A stretch of DNA of 64,000 nt from Darksidea phi (Eukaryota > Ascomycota > Dothideomycetes > Pleosporales > Lentitheciaceae): the NCBI GenBank assembly GCA_030770425.1, contig JASJFT010000037.1, positions 1-64,000 on the forward strand, given 5' to 3'. The notes below the pieces were generated by a model. That model did no database searches and was not told the DNA's origin. It saw only the letters and a list, made by a program, of their open reading frames with translations. This document shows, in pieces, positions 25,103-34,542 of the stretch. Both the position numbers and the translations under genes were made by a program. The stretch's first letter is position 1, and each line of letters begins with the position of its first letter.

Positions 25103-25863
25103 ATGGCGCCCACGATAGAGGACCGTTGGCTTTGGGTCAGTTTAGGTATGTCTGTCTTATCCTCTAACGGTTCCGCTACTGACTACTACTAGGCGTCTTC
25201 ACCTTCGTCGCTGTCAAAGGTGTAGCCTACGGTCTCCGGAACATCGTCCAGCTTACCGAAGTCCATAAAACGCCGCCGCGTCCCGCTATCCCGCTGCCGA
25301 ACAGCAAAGAAGATGCCATCAAAACCTCGTCGCTGCAAACTCTCGCGACCTGCTCCAACCTCGAGATCCGCAAAGCAGCAACTAAGATCCTCTGCCAGCG
25401 CTTCATCGCACATCCTTCGGCGCGTAACATGCTCGTGAAGGACTTGCAGAGCCATGATCCAGATACGCAGCACAGAGCGCAACTAGCCATCGATCTTCTC
25501 CGCGAATATGGTTTTCTTCACCATGATGTCGCGCCTCCGCTCACGCTAGCAAATCATCGCACAAGCAGGACCTCAAGGCGCTCGCTGCCATGGTTGCGGC
25601 CGAGCACTGCACGGGATACCGATGACAGGGATCCTGAAGAGAGAGACTTGCGGAGAAGGAGACGAGAAGCTATGGTACTGAACGAGGGTGACCGGCCAGT
25701 CAGCCAGGAGGATGTATGGATGCGGGATGGAGAGGGGCGGATGAGTACTGAGGAAACATTAAGGCCTACAAGTACGCTTGAAGCGCTAACGGGGGAGCAG
25801 GAAGAGCGGCTGACGTCGAATGATTCGAGGGATCACTCAGGCAGAGTTCGTATAATCGCCTAG
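25103..25863 (+). CDS. uncharacterised membrane-anchored fungal protein
   Basis: I do not recognise a named family. Exons 25103-25145 and 25193-25863 give 237 residues; the intron has a strong donor (GTATGT) and a CTGAC branch site, and the join reads WVSLGVFTFVAVKG. A hydrophobic N-terminal segment (about 9-29) looks like a signal anchor. Residues about 50-120 are predicted by eye to be helical with ARM-like character (LQTLATCSNLEIRKAATKI, then QHRAQLAIDLLREYG). The C-terminal half is charged, probably disordered and rich in Arg, Glu and Asp. The block KTPPRPAIPLPNSKED between the anchor and the helices looks constrained. It diverges from nop14. A role as a membrane-tethered adaptor would be speculation. 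Confidence 0.75.
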
Positions 25864-26731
25864 GGAGGTGTGTATGATATCATGGTGTGGTTTGGAGACT
25901 TTATGTCTGACTCTGGGAACTCTGTTCATAATCACTGACTAGTCTGGAAAGACGGAAATGCATGGGTCGGAGTTTGCGGGCTGTACTATGCATGTCTCTG
26001 ATACCCTTGAAATGTTATCCTTCTCAACTTGCGAATGCCTGTTTACAATGATACCTTGTACCCAAGTACACCTACTCACATTCTGACTGGTAAGCATTGT
26101 TCCCGAACAGCGACCAGAAACAGTAATTCAAAGAATACTCAACCGCAAAGCGGCGAACCCAGCACAAACATTCTCGACCCCTCCTGTCGTCAGACGGGGA
26201 GCGCAGCATACCAGATAAAATCCATGTCAACTCGTAACCTCGGACAGTCGCAACGCTAAGTAGCTTTCGACATGGGATAACGAGGGTTTAGCGCCACCTT
26301 GGAGAAAGTTAGCATTCACATGCCCCCCCACCCTCCAAACACGTTAAACCATCACATTCCCACAACCCTAAACAACAATGCCACACATACCCTCTTGCCC
26401 ACATCTCGCGCGCACACCCCGCGAAGCAGAATCGGGATTGGTACACGGTAAAGGCGGGGAATGAGGGGGTTGAGGGGTGGCCTACGGGGGCGCCGAGGCG
26501 GGGAGGCCATGGATTTAAATATCACAGGCGATCAGTGATGAGTCTGATTTATTCTTCCATTTCTATCTTCGGTGCAATTTATAAGATGTTGCACTTTGAA
26601 GGTAACCCACAAGGGCCCTCCTTGTCCTTCTTCTCCACCCCCTGAGCCCCAGCCGGCGGTCTGCTTCCATTCTCCGCATCCTTTGTTGTAGCAACAGGCG
26701 CAGGGGCAGGCTCCCCCTTTGCCGTAGCTAG
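25864..26731. other. intergenic, convergent 3' ends
   Basis: About 870 bases between the stop codons of two converging genes. It has C-rich and G-rich patches and no convincing coding frame; a 76-codon frame at 26029-26259 lacks motifs. Confidence 0.5.
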
Positions 26732-27555
26732 TCAGGCAAAGTTGACCTTGGCCAACGTCTCGTAGAAGGACTTGCCCTGAATGGTAGCTATCTCAAGCTC
26801 CTTCGCACTGGGCTGCCTCGACCCATCCGAGCCCGCAAAAGTGCCAGCGCCCCCTTCGAGATGATTAGTGATATTCTCGGGTTCGTGGACTATATCGAGG
26901 TCACTTACACGGCGAACCACCATGGACCTCGGACAGGTCGGTGAGTTGGCCGAACGCCTTGGCGTAGCCGAAAGGCACGTAGTTGATGCCGTGGTGAGCC
27001 AACGTAGACAGCGCAGCGATAGCAGTCGACTCTTGGCCTCCACCGAGACCAGCAGTGGAGATGAAGACACCGGCGTACTTGCCGTAGAAACCACCCGTCG
27101 CCCACTGTTTGCCCGACTTGTCCAAGAAAGTCTTCCACTGGGCGGGGAAATTGCCGTAACGGGTGGGGATGCCGAAGAGGAAGCCGTCGAATTCCTCGAG
27201 GACGGTGGGGTCGGTGATGGTTTCGACGTCGGTGGCTTTGGGCGGGGCGTGCATCTTTGCGAGCACCTCGGCGGGAAGGGTTTCTTCGACTCTGGAGAGG
27301 GAGGGTTAGTGGGATGTGTGGGGAGCCGAGTGCTACAATGGCGTCTGCTTTGTGGTGTTAGGGTGTTGCGGTACGTACTGGAAGAGCTTTGCAGTCCCGC
27401 CAGCCTGTTCGATGCCCTTCTTCTCGGCTTCGGCCTTGGAATGATGTTAGGAGTGTGGCCTTGTTAAACATACTTAGGATGGAAGCTCGACGACTTACCA
27501 ACTGCTTGATGTGGCCGTACATCGAGTAGTAAACGATAGCGATCTTAGGAGCCAT
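26732..27555 (-). CDS. pst2: NAD(P)H:quinone oxidoreductase, WrbA/Pst2 flavoprotein
   Basis: Flavodoxin-like FMN enzyme that reduces quinones by two electrons and protects against oxidative stress; the fungal family is Pst2/Rfs1/Ycp4. Exons on the minus strand: 27555-27499, 27434-27379, 27291-26909 and 26853-26732, giving 205 residues, the normal length. Seen: the FMN phosphate loop YYSMYGHIKQL at the N-terminus, GIPTRYGNFPAQWKTFLD, the flavin-contacting STAGLGGGQE and GSPWGAGTFAG, which is restored only by splicing out 26854-26908. No transit or signal peptide; yeast relatives sit on eisosomes or in the cytosol. A TATA-like element lies about 100 bases upstream. Confidence 0.93.
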
Positions 27556-27655
27556 GATGACGGATGAAGAAGGTTTGGAAGCTAGAGATATGGAGGAAGA
27601 AACTCAATTGACTGTAGATTTGAAAGAGAAAACGTGAAGAGGGGTACTCAAACCC

Positions 27656-27662
27656 TATATAT
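27656..27662 (-). promoter_or_regulatory. TATA-like box of the Pst2 gene
   Basis: Reads ATATATA on the minus strand about 100 bases upstream of the start codon at 27555. Spacing suits a core promoter element; support is by sequence only. Confidence 0.4.
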
Positions 27663-28454
27663 CCACCAGCACACCCCTCCCTGTTCCAAGAAATTTCGTC
27701 ATCCAGACCAAGTTCCCCAAACAGCCCCGTACTCAATTGGCCCGATCAATCCACTTGAGGCATCGGCAAAGATTCCGCACCTTGGTTTTGCTTCTGAATC
27801 GAGGATAGGCGTTTGGGGACATGCCGCCATAGCTCCACCCCACTAGCGTCATCGATTAGGTCAACATTGGTAATGATTGGGAAGCCCCTCTTTCCCTCTG
27901 TCGCCTTGCCGGAACTGGAGCCATCTTCGCTCCGGGCTGCGGTCAAGCGAGCGAGCGATCGGACAGGATTACGATACTGTGATGATTGGAAAGTGGAGTC
28001 GAAATAATATGCATTTGCGAGCAATGTGTCAGCGTAGAAGCTTGGCCAATTTGGGGGTTAGTGCAAATTGCGGCGGGGCGAAAACATGGTCACTTCGCAA
28101 ATTTACTGGCAGGCGCAATGAAGTAGAGAGCTTGAATGGTTATTATACATTTGAATGCCTTGCCTCCTCGGCAGCTATCGATTCTCCATGCACCAAGACG
28201 GCAGCATGCCAGCGTGCCAGCCAAATGCAAACGCCTATAGAGAAGCATTTTGAAACCTCAATTTTCAATGCTGAATGCCGCCGAGGAAAAAACTTTTCGG
28301 TAAAACCCGCCAGTCGTCCATGGCACTTATGGCCTGGGTAGTCCAACTCCAGGCTCCGTAGCCGATGCGGATGTTCGTGTGATCGTAAGTAAAGTCGTGA
28401 TAAAAGGGAAGCTGGACATTAGAGGACAGCCGTTACTCGTTGACCGTCGGATGG
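27663..28454. other. intergenic
   Basis: About 790 bases between the Pst2 gene's upstream side and the F-box gene's 3' end. A 154-codon frame at 27877-28341 (+) has no motif and poor-looking composition. I see no gene here. Confidence 0.5.
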
Positions 28455-29958
28455 TCAGGTCGAAATGGAAAGAAACTTTCGTCGAACGCCGGTGAGAAAT
28501 TCGTCTTCATGCATGCTCTGGAAGGGTCCTTCCTCCTCCTTCTCGTAGAGCCCAGTGGAACCATACGGGCCCTTGCCAGAAGGACCCAAGGTCACAGGCC
28601 AGGCTTCATCCGCCGAAACCTCTGCAAAGGGAGAGAAATCACCATGCACCAACTTTACGTTGGGCTCGAAAATACAGTCTGCGAAGAAGAGCTCAATATA
28701 CAATTCGTGGGGGATGACGCTGCTGGCCTTCTGGGCGGCAAGAGTGCGAGCCTGCTCGAGCAGCTTTTCGAGTGCGGCCGTAGCCTCGTGGGTCGAGCGA
28801 CCGTGCTCGTGGCCGCAGAGATGCAAAGCGCGCACCTGCAGATCACCGGAGAAGTTTACATTGGGGTTGGAGAAGAGGTCCGCGCACACGGAAGGGAGGG
28901 AGATGGAGAGGGTTTCGAGCTTTGGACAGCTTCGGAAGAGCTCGCAAAGGTGTTCCGAATCAGAAGGAGATCCGGGATGAGGGTGCCAGAAGCCATCCTG
29001 TGACCGTGGGCTATGCTCAAGAACCCGGAGGGTGGAGCGCGATGCTTTGACGAGCGCCATGACGCCATCGATGGTGACGGTGGAAATGCAAGTCAGGTGA
29101 AACTCTTCCAGCTGCGTCGCCGTGCGCGCAATGGCGAACAAGTCGCGGTCGTTGACTGGCATGAAGGTGGTGTCGCCAAAGAACTTCAGGCGCCGAAGCA
29201 TGCCAAAGTTGACAGACTGCAGCGGCTGCAGATCGACCTGATTGTCCTTCTCGGCGGCCTGCTGCGACGTGGGATCGACAGCAAGAAGCTCCAGGGACTC
29301 GAGCGGCTTTCCGCTGCCCAGAAGCAGGTTCCGCCACGACTGAGAATCCATGTGGCGGATGGTGGTCCAGGGAAGGGACAGGGAGGTCAGGTTGGTGCAG
29401 TTCTTGAGGGCATCAAACACCATTCGGTCGGTCTCGGCCGTGTAGAAGCCGTGGAACCACATGCGCCTGATCTTAGCAGCCACGCTCGGGAACCGATCGA
29501 AAGTGCGGACAGTCTGCTTCAGCGAGGCAAATGGGTCGCGGTAGACGGCGGTGCCAGTGGGCCGGTCAATCAGCTCGTAGAGGCTGTAGCTCTCACGACG
29601 GGTGGAAAGGTCGGCCCATCGCTACGGGGACATGTCAGTACGATTGCCAAGCGGGGCCGAGGGGAAGCGCACTCACCTCTCCGCCCTTCCACCGGCGGAT
29701 GTAGACGTCCTTGAGGGCGTACTCCAGGGCCCACTCGTGCCACTTCCAGCACACCAGACGGATGGCCGAGGTGGCGTCCCACTTGAGCATCTCGGGCGGG
29801 ACGGGGCCCCTCACGTAGCGCTGGAGGGGCGCCTTCTGGTAGGGCATGGGCGGCTGCGAGAGGCCGAAGGTGTAGGACGGGCCATCGCGCGCATTGGCTC
29901 TGGCCGTCTCCTCGAGGATCTTGGATAGGATTTCGAAGGGGACGTCGTTGAGTCTCAT
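28455..29958 (-). CDS. F-box-like, leucine-rich fungal protein
   Basis: Exons on the minus strand 29958-29677 and 29621-28455 give about 482 residues. The N-terminus (MRLNDVPFEILSKILEET) followed by RLVCWKWHEWAL looks like the F-box pattern that binds Skp1 in SCF ubiquitin ligases. The remainder has irregular Leu-rich segments (NCTNLTSLSLPW, CPKLETLSISLPS) like degenerate leucine-rich repeats that would bind a substrate. The intron (29622-29676) has a strong GTGAGT donor. The frame stays open upstream of 29958 but has no ATG there. The gene is more GC-rich than most neighbours. Fungi carry many lineage-specific F-box proteins of this type, and the substrate cannot be guessed. Confidence 0.75.
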
Positions 29959-32671
29959 TGAGTTTTGGACGGCGGTGCGGTGCGGCCGGAGGCGGGAGGG
30001 AGCCGTGGATGGTGCTGGGGGTGGCGCTGGGGTAGGTGAGTCCAGGAGGAGGCGTGTGAGCAGACGGGGCAAATGCGCAGCAGCGAGCGGCGGGCGGGGG
30101 CCTTTTATATCACCTGCACTTCCACGGGAGAGGGCAGATTTTTCCTAGACAAAGAATCGCGCGGTACCGTGTTAGTCAACAGCAAGCGCTGGCCCCGTCC
30201 GCACAGCAGCACCGGGCGGCGCCAGCAGACGGGGGGGCGGTGGAGTGGAGACGGCCAGGGGGAACTGCGGGCGAGTGAATGACACCATGTGTACCAGACA
30301 AAGCGCCAAAGCGCTGGCGGCGCGCGAGGGTCCGCAATGGCGAGGTGTCGGTGTCGGTGTCGTCGTGGTTGCGTTGAGCCAAGGCCTGGGTTGCTCTTAC
30401 ATCACCCGGAGTCGGGGGGGGATTCTGGGGAATTGCCAAGCGACGCCTCCAAAGAATCAGAATCTTCAATGTGAGCCCATCACATGGCCCGGGTTTTAGT
30501 CATAGTTTGCTCCCCTCCGTTTTCTTGACATAACCGAAATCCGCCATTCGATTCGCACTCTGCTGACTGCCGTGCACTGCTGCTCGTGTCCGCTGCGCTG
30601 GAGTCGCCTTCGCACCTGATCCGTCCGACAGCCTGCGCGGAGGCCTGGCAGGCCGGCTTGCCTGTGCGACCGAGTCGCTGCGTGCGATATTGCGCCCGCC
30701 ACACTGGACGTCCGCAGCATCCGCTCCCTGGCTGCCGAGGGAAGGCATCGTGATGGCTGGCGTGGTGGTCGTTGGCGTTGCGCAGCACTGGCCCGGGCAG
30801 CGCTCGAGACTGCTTCGCGTGCGGACGTGTATGGAGCATGGTTACCGACCTCTGCAACTCGTTTGCCATATCCGCCCCTCTGCCGTGAAGCAGCGACAAA
30901 ACTGCCACATTGCGCGACGGGCTCGTTCGCTGATTACTTCCTCCTGCACGGCTGCGTGCTGATGGACGCTTCCGGCGCTGTGCATGAGATCACCTCGAGC
31001 GCTTCCCTCGTCGTCGTCGACTCCTGGAATCCTGTTACGTTTCGAAACCCTTCCCCGCCCAGTGCACTATGCAGGTCTGCATGTCTGCATCTCCGCCATA
31101 GTGGCTTTTATGACGGAAGCTATTTTAGCCCAGACGCAAGCGAACGACGCCGCACGGCTTCCTGCGCTGTACATTACTATTTGGTAGTAATGGTCAGGGG
31201 AACGCTCGCGCCCTACCTCGGGCCGTCCGCCGTCTGGCTGCCATGGCGCAGAATGGATGTCGTCGAAGAGGCTTCGTCTTGACTCGCCGCAGCAGGCGAG
31301 ACACGTTACTTCGCAGCGAGAGTAGGGTCGTCTGCAGGCACGAGCATCGACTCCTCGCCCCGGATCTTCAGCGCCTAAAACACGTACTACCCCGCAAAAC
31401 AAGGTCTCGGTCCAGAGGCCAGCGCTAGTGTTCAGCATCGGTGAAGCGTCGCGACCAGAGCTACCCCTACCGGGCAGGAAATCCCGACGACAACAGGAAC
31501 CGCCAAGAGAGACGGCCGCAGCGGGTAGGCGCGCCTTACCGACGCTTCTGGCTGAGTCTTGCGGTCACGAGGCTGTACATATGACACGCCGCTTGCTCAA
31601 CGCGCCGCAACACCACCGACAACCATCGTGACTTTTTTAACCCGCCTCTACTGGATTGCTCCAACAGTCTCAGCTGGCCCCGCTTCCTCGTCAGCTCCGT
31701 GTGCTCGCCGACGCCCTTTCACAATGGCTATAAGCGCCTCCGCGGACACGGGGCACAAGTCCCCTTTGTCTGGTACGGTTGTTATGTGGTCCGTCGGTGG
31801 TGATGAGACTCCTCGTAGAACCGAGCTTGGACAACACGTCGACCGAAGCATGCCACAGCCATCACACCGTAGCCCCGTCTGACATGGCGAAGCCGCTCCG
31901 CCATCTCGGCCGACGCAATCCCAGCACCAAGCACTCGGCATGTTTGGCAAAGGTGTGAACCCGGCGCTAGCGGGCTCTTCTAGCCCTCACACTCTGAATT
32001 CGTAGATAGGATGGGCGGCCCTCTGGCAGCAACCACGATACACAATGCCGCTCTGCACGGAGACGACTGCGACGACGGCACATGCGTCCACCTGGGGGGC
32101 GCAGTGACATTCGCTAGCACCGTCATCACCACATGAGATAGCCGCACCTTGACTGATGGCGGGTCGATATCTCTGGCGTCACGAACTGAATCGCCGTCCA
32201 TTTTTCTTAGCTAGTGACATGGATCGAGATAGGGCCCAAACCATGTAGTTGGAGGCAGCCCCCCTCGTGTTGCTCAGTTCCCATGCCGTGGAGACAGACT
32301 CCACAACTCAATTGCCAATGATGGCCTTCGGACTTATCTACCTGAAAAGTACAAGCAGCAGCAACCCAAGGCGATACCAATATTTTCAGCGGTACAGCAA
32401 ATAAGCACGGTGCGGTCAAGACAAGCTTATCTGTACAGCGTACACGCCCTCGTCCCTGAGTCGCACGGTGTAATGTCATATACGCATTTCCTTCCAGTAA
32501 CCGTCCCGCTCCGCTCGCGTCACGATGGATAGCAAACAAAAACGCCGCCCCGATGCTCAGCATTCCATATCAAACGATGAGTGGTGGGTATCTATCTTTA
32601 CAATGAAAACGCCTCAAAAATCATTGCCGTCATCTGTAGCCAATAGACACAGCTGTCTTGCTGCAGACGTA
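29959..32671. other. GC-rich gene-free stretch
   Basis: About 2.7 kb without a gene that I can support. It covers the F-box gene's upstream side and the 3' side of atg6. Many overlapping frames of 60-150 codons occur on both strands, as expected from high GC and few stops, but none has a domain motif or a coherent splice pattern. It holds one copy of a bipartite motif (30393-30421) that also occurs in the 59-63 kb gene-free stretch. No tRNA-like B box was noticed. Confidence 0.5.
30103..30109 (-). promoter_or_regulatory. TATA-like box of the F-box gene
   Basis: Reads TATAAAA on the minus strand, about 145 bases upstream of the start at 29958, inside a GC-rich context that makes it stand out. 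Confidence 0.4.
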
Positions 32672-34312
32672 CTACCTACCCCTCCGTAAAGCATTGCTCT
32701 CTACATTGTTCGCATGTGCAAGTAGAAACTTACAGCACGTGAGTGTATACTTGCACGCCTTCGTCCACGCCTCCTCTTTATTAAGTGCCAGCTTGATACT
32801 CTGATCGTGTATCCGGTCCTTGCGTATCTCATATGGCAGTTTCATACCCCCCGCACCGCTCCCCACACCTGGCAACCCACCTCCGCCATGTATACCCTGG
32901 CTTTCCACATATTCTCCCAATTGCCGTAAACACTCAAGGAAGGCCACCATCGCCGTATCGAATTTCCTATGCAGAAAGCCAAAGTTTAGAGGGAACTCGC
33001 CGGATGAGTAAAGTTCTAGACGCTGTTTGTTGACCGAAGGCGTCGAGGTGGAAGAGTGCCGTGCATCAGCTGTAGAGTTTCCGCCCTTGATTTCCATCTT
33101 TATAATGGTGGACGTGGAGCCCATCGGGCATAGTTCGTAGCCCTGGAATTTATAGCCCAAACGTTCGGCCAGTGTGGCGAGGAGGAGGCAAGTCTGGCCC
33201 CACGCAGCGTTGATCTCGGGCCAGTCGACATAAGGGGAGGGTAGGCGGCCGAGACGCAGGCCGTTGATGGTAGCAAAGTGGCTGTCGTGCGTGATGTTGA
33301 ATGTGTCATTGTATACGCTACGTCTTTGTAGCGCAGTAAGTATTTGACTATCGTGCGCATGTTTCGCCATGAGGGCGTCGCGTTCGTTCTGGAAGCCTCT
33401 CAACGTCAAGGAGAAAGCATTGCGATTCTTCCAGAAGTCGTTCTCTTCCTGATCAAGCTCTCGAGCTTCAGCCTCGAGCGCCGCGAGTTGGGCATCTAGT
33501 TCCGATTTCTCCCTCTCCAGTTTCTCTAGGTTTTCTATAGCTACCACCTCTTTCTTCTGAGCCGTCTTTAGGGCGGCTCCGGCCGCTTTGATCTCTTCGG
33601 CGCTCGGCACGTCGGTGTTCGCACGGCGAAGATAGTCGACGTAGGCGTCGCGCTCGCGCGTCGCTACAGCTAAGCGTTTCTGAAGGCCTTCGACGAGAAG
33701 ATCCGTACACTCGACGCATACGGGATGGTCGATGTCTGAGCGTGCTGACAGTATCTCGAACATGCGATTGGTTGTTTCAAGCCCGTCCGCCATGCTCCCG
33801 CCCCCCGCCGTCCCCGAAGTTTTTGTAGCGCTCGCTCGCCTCGTCATCTCGGGGCCGTTCGGTTGTGGTTCTTCCACCGGTGGTTGCCGTTCTGATGTCC
33901 GAGTCACTGTTGATGACGAGGGCGGATCCAACATGGACTCGGACATTTGAACGTCCACGAAAGACATGGCAGGATTCTGCATGCCATTCTGTCCACCAAA
34001 TTTCGAAGACGGAACGCTGCGCTTGAAGGTAGGGTTTCGGGCGGATTGAAGGGCCGTATCGTAGGTTTGATGGCGGGAGGAGGGATATGTCGGTCGGGAC
34101 TGGCGAGGAGGATTTTGTTTTGCGACCTGTTGCTGTCCGGAAACTGTGGAGTCTAAAGTAGAGTTAAGCATGGTCCTGCCATGGAGAATGCGTACCGACG
34201 TACCCGTCAGTAGCTTGAAGGCCGCCGGATTGAGCTGGTCGATCGAGGCATCGATATCGATGGGCGTGCGGCACTTCTGGCAGTAAAGCGCCGGCTTCTT
34301 GTCGTTCGCCAT
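32672..34312 (-). CDS. atg6: Atg6/Vps30 (Beclin 1)
   Basis: Subunit of the class III PI3-kinase complexes (with Vps34, Vps15 and Atg14 or Vps38) that start autophagy and sort vacuolar proteins. Exons on the minus strand 34312-34204 and 34152-32672 give 529 residues. Seen: the N-terminal zinc-like CQKC element (ALYCQKCRTPIDID), a Ser/Pro-rich disordered region, a coiled coil near 240-320 (EKLEREKSELDAQLAALEAE), then the evolutionarily conserved domain from about 335 (NGLRLGRLPSPYVDWPEIN) ending ACKYTLTCCKFLLAHA. The 51-base intron (34153-34203) is stop-free and in frame, so a naive reading inserts 17 residues in the conserved N-terminal block. Its GTACGT donor and TTTAG acceptor, and the family alignment, argue that it is spliced. 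Divergent from scm3. Confidence 0.95.
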   Translation of the reverse strand: MANDKKPALYCQKCRTPIDIDASIDQLNPAAFKLLTGTSVRILHGRTMLNSTLDSTVSGQQQVAKQNPPRQSRPTYPSSRHQTYDTALQSARNPTFKRSVPSSKFGGQNGMQNPAMSFVDVQMSESMLDPPSSSTVTRTSERQPPVEEPQPNGPEMTRRASATKTSGTAGGGSMADGLETTNRMFEILSARSDIDHPVCVECTDLLVEGLQKRLAVATRERDAYVDYLRRANTDVPSAEEIKAAGAALKTAQKKEVVAIENLEKLEREKSELDAQLAALEAEARELDQEENDFWKNRNAFSLTLRGFQNERDALMAKHAHDSQILTALQRRSVYNDTFNITHDSHFATINGLRLGRLPSPYVDWPEINAAWGQTCLLLATLAERLGYKFQGYELCPMGSTSTIIKMEIKGGNSTADARHSSTSTPSVNKQRLELYSSGEFPLNFGFLHRKFDTAMVAFLECLRQLGEYVESQGIHGGGGLPGVGSGAGGMKLPYEIRKDRIHDQSIKLALNKEEAWTKACKYTLTCCKFLLAHANNVESNALRRGR

Positions 34313-34542
34313 ATCTCAGCTCCTGAAGGAGGGGATGTTCGCTGGACGCCGTTGAGCACTGAGATCATCTGCGGCAAGGCACGGGCTCCCGCGGCAGGCA
34401 TCGCCGGACAGGGTTCGCGCGGCGGGGGCGCGTCCCAGCCATCGCGCTCGTGCTTGCGCCCGTGAAAGATCGCTCCCCCCGCAGCCTCATCCTCACTCCC
34501 CTCGCTCCGCGAAGGGCGCATACGGCCCTCGAATCGTCCCCC
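34313..34542. promoter_or_regulatory. shared divergent promoter, atg6 / scm3
   Basis: The 230 bases lie between two oppositely directed start codons, so they must serve both genes. GC-rich, with no TATA box seen. Confidence 0.55.

Noticed and set aside
34450..34542. Longer N-terminus for scm3
   Set aside because: It starts with GTG; the ATG at 34543 gives the family-typical MEPPAKRLRI start.
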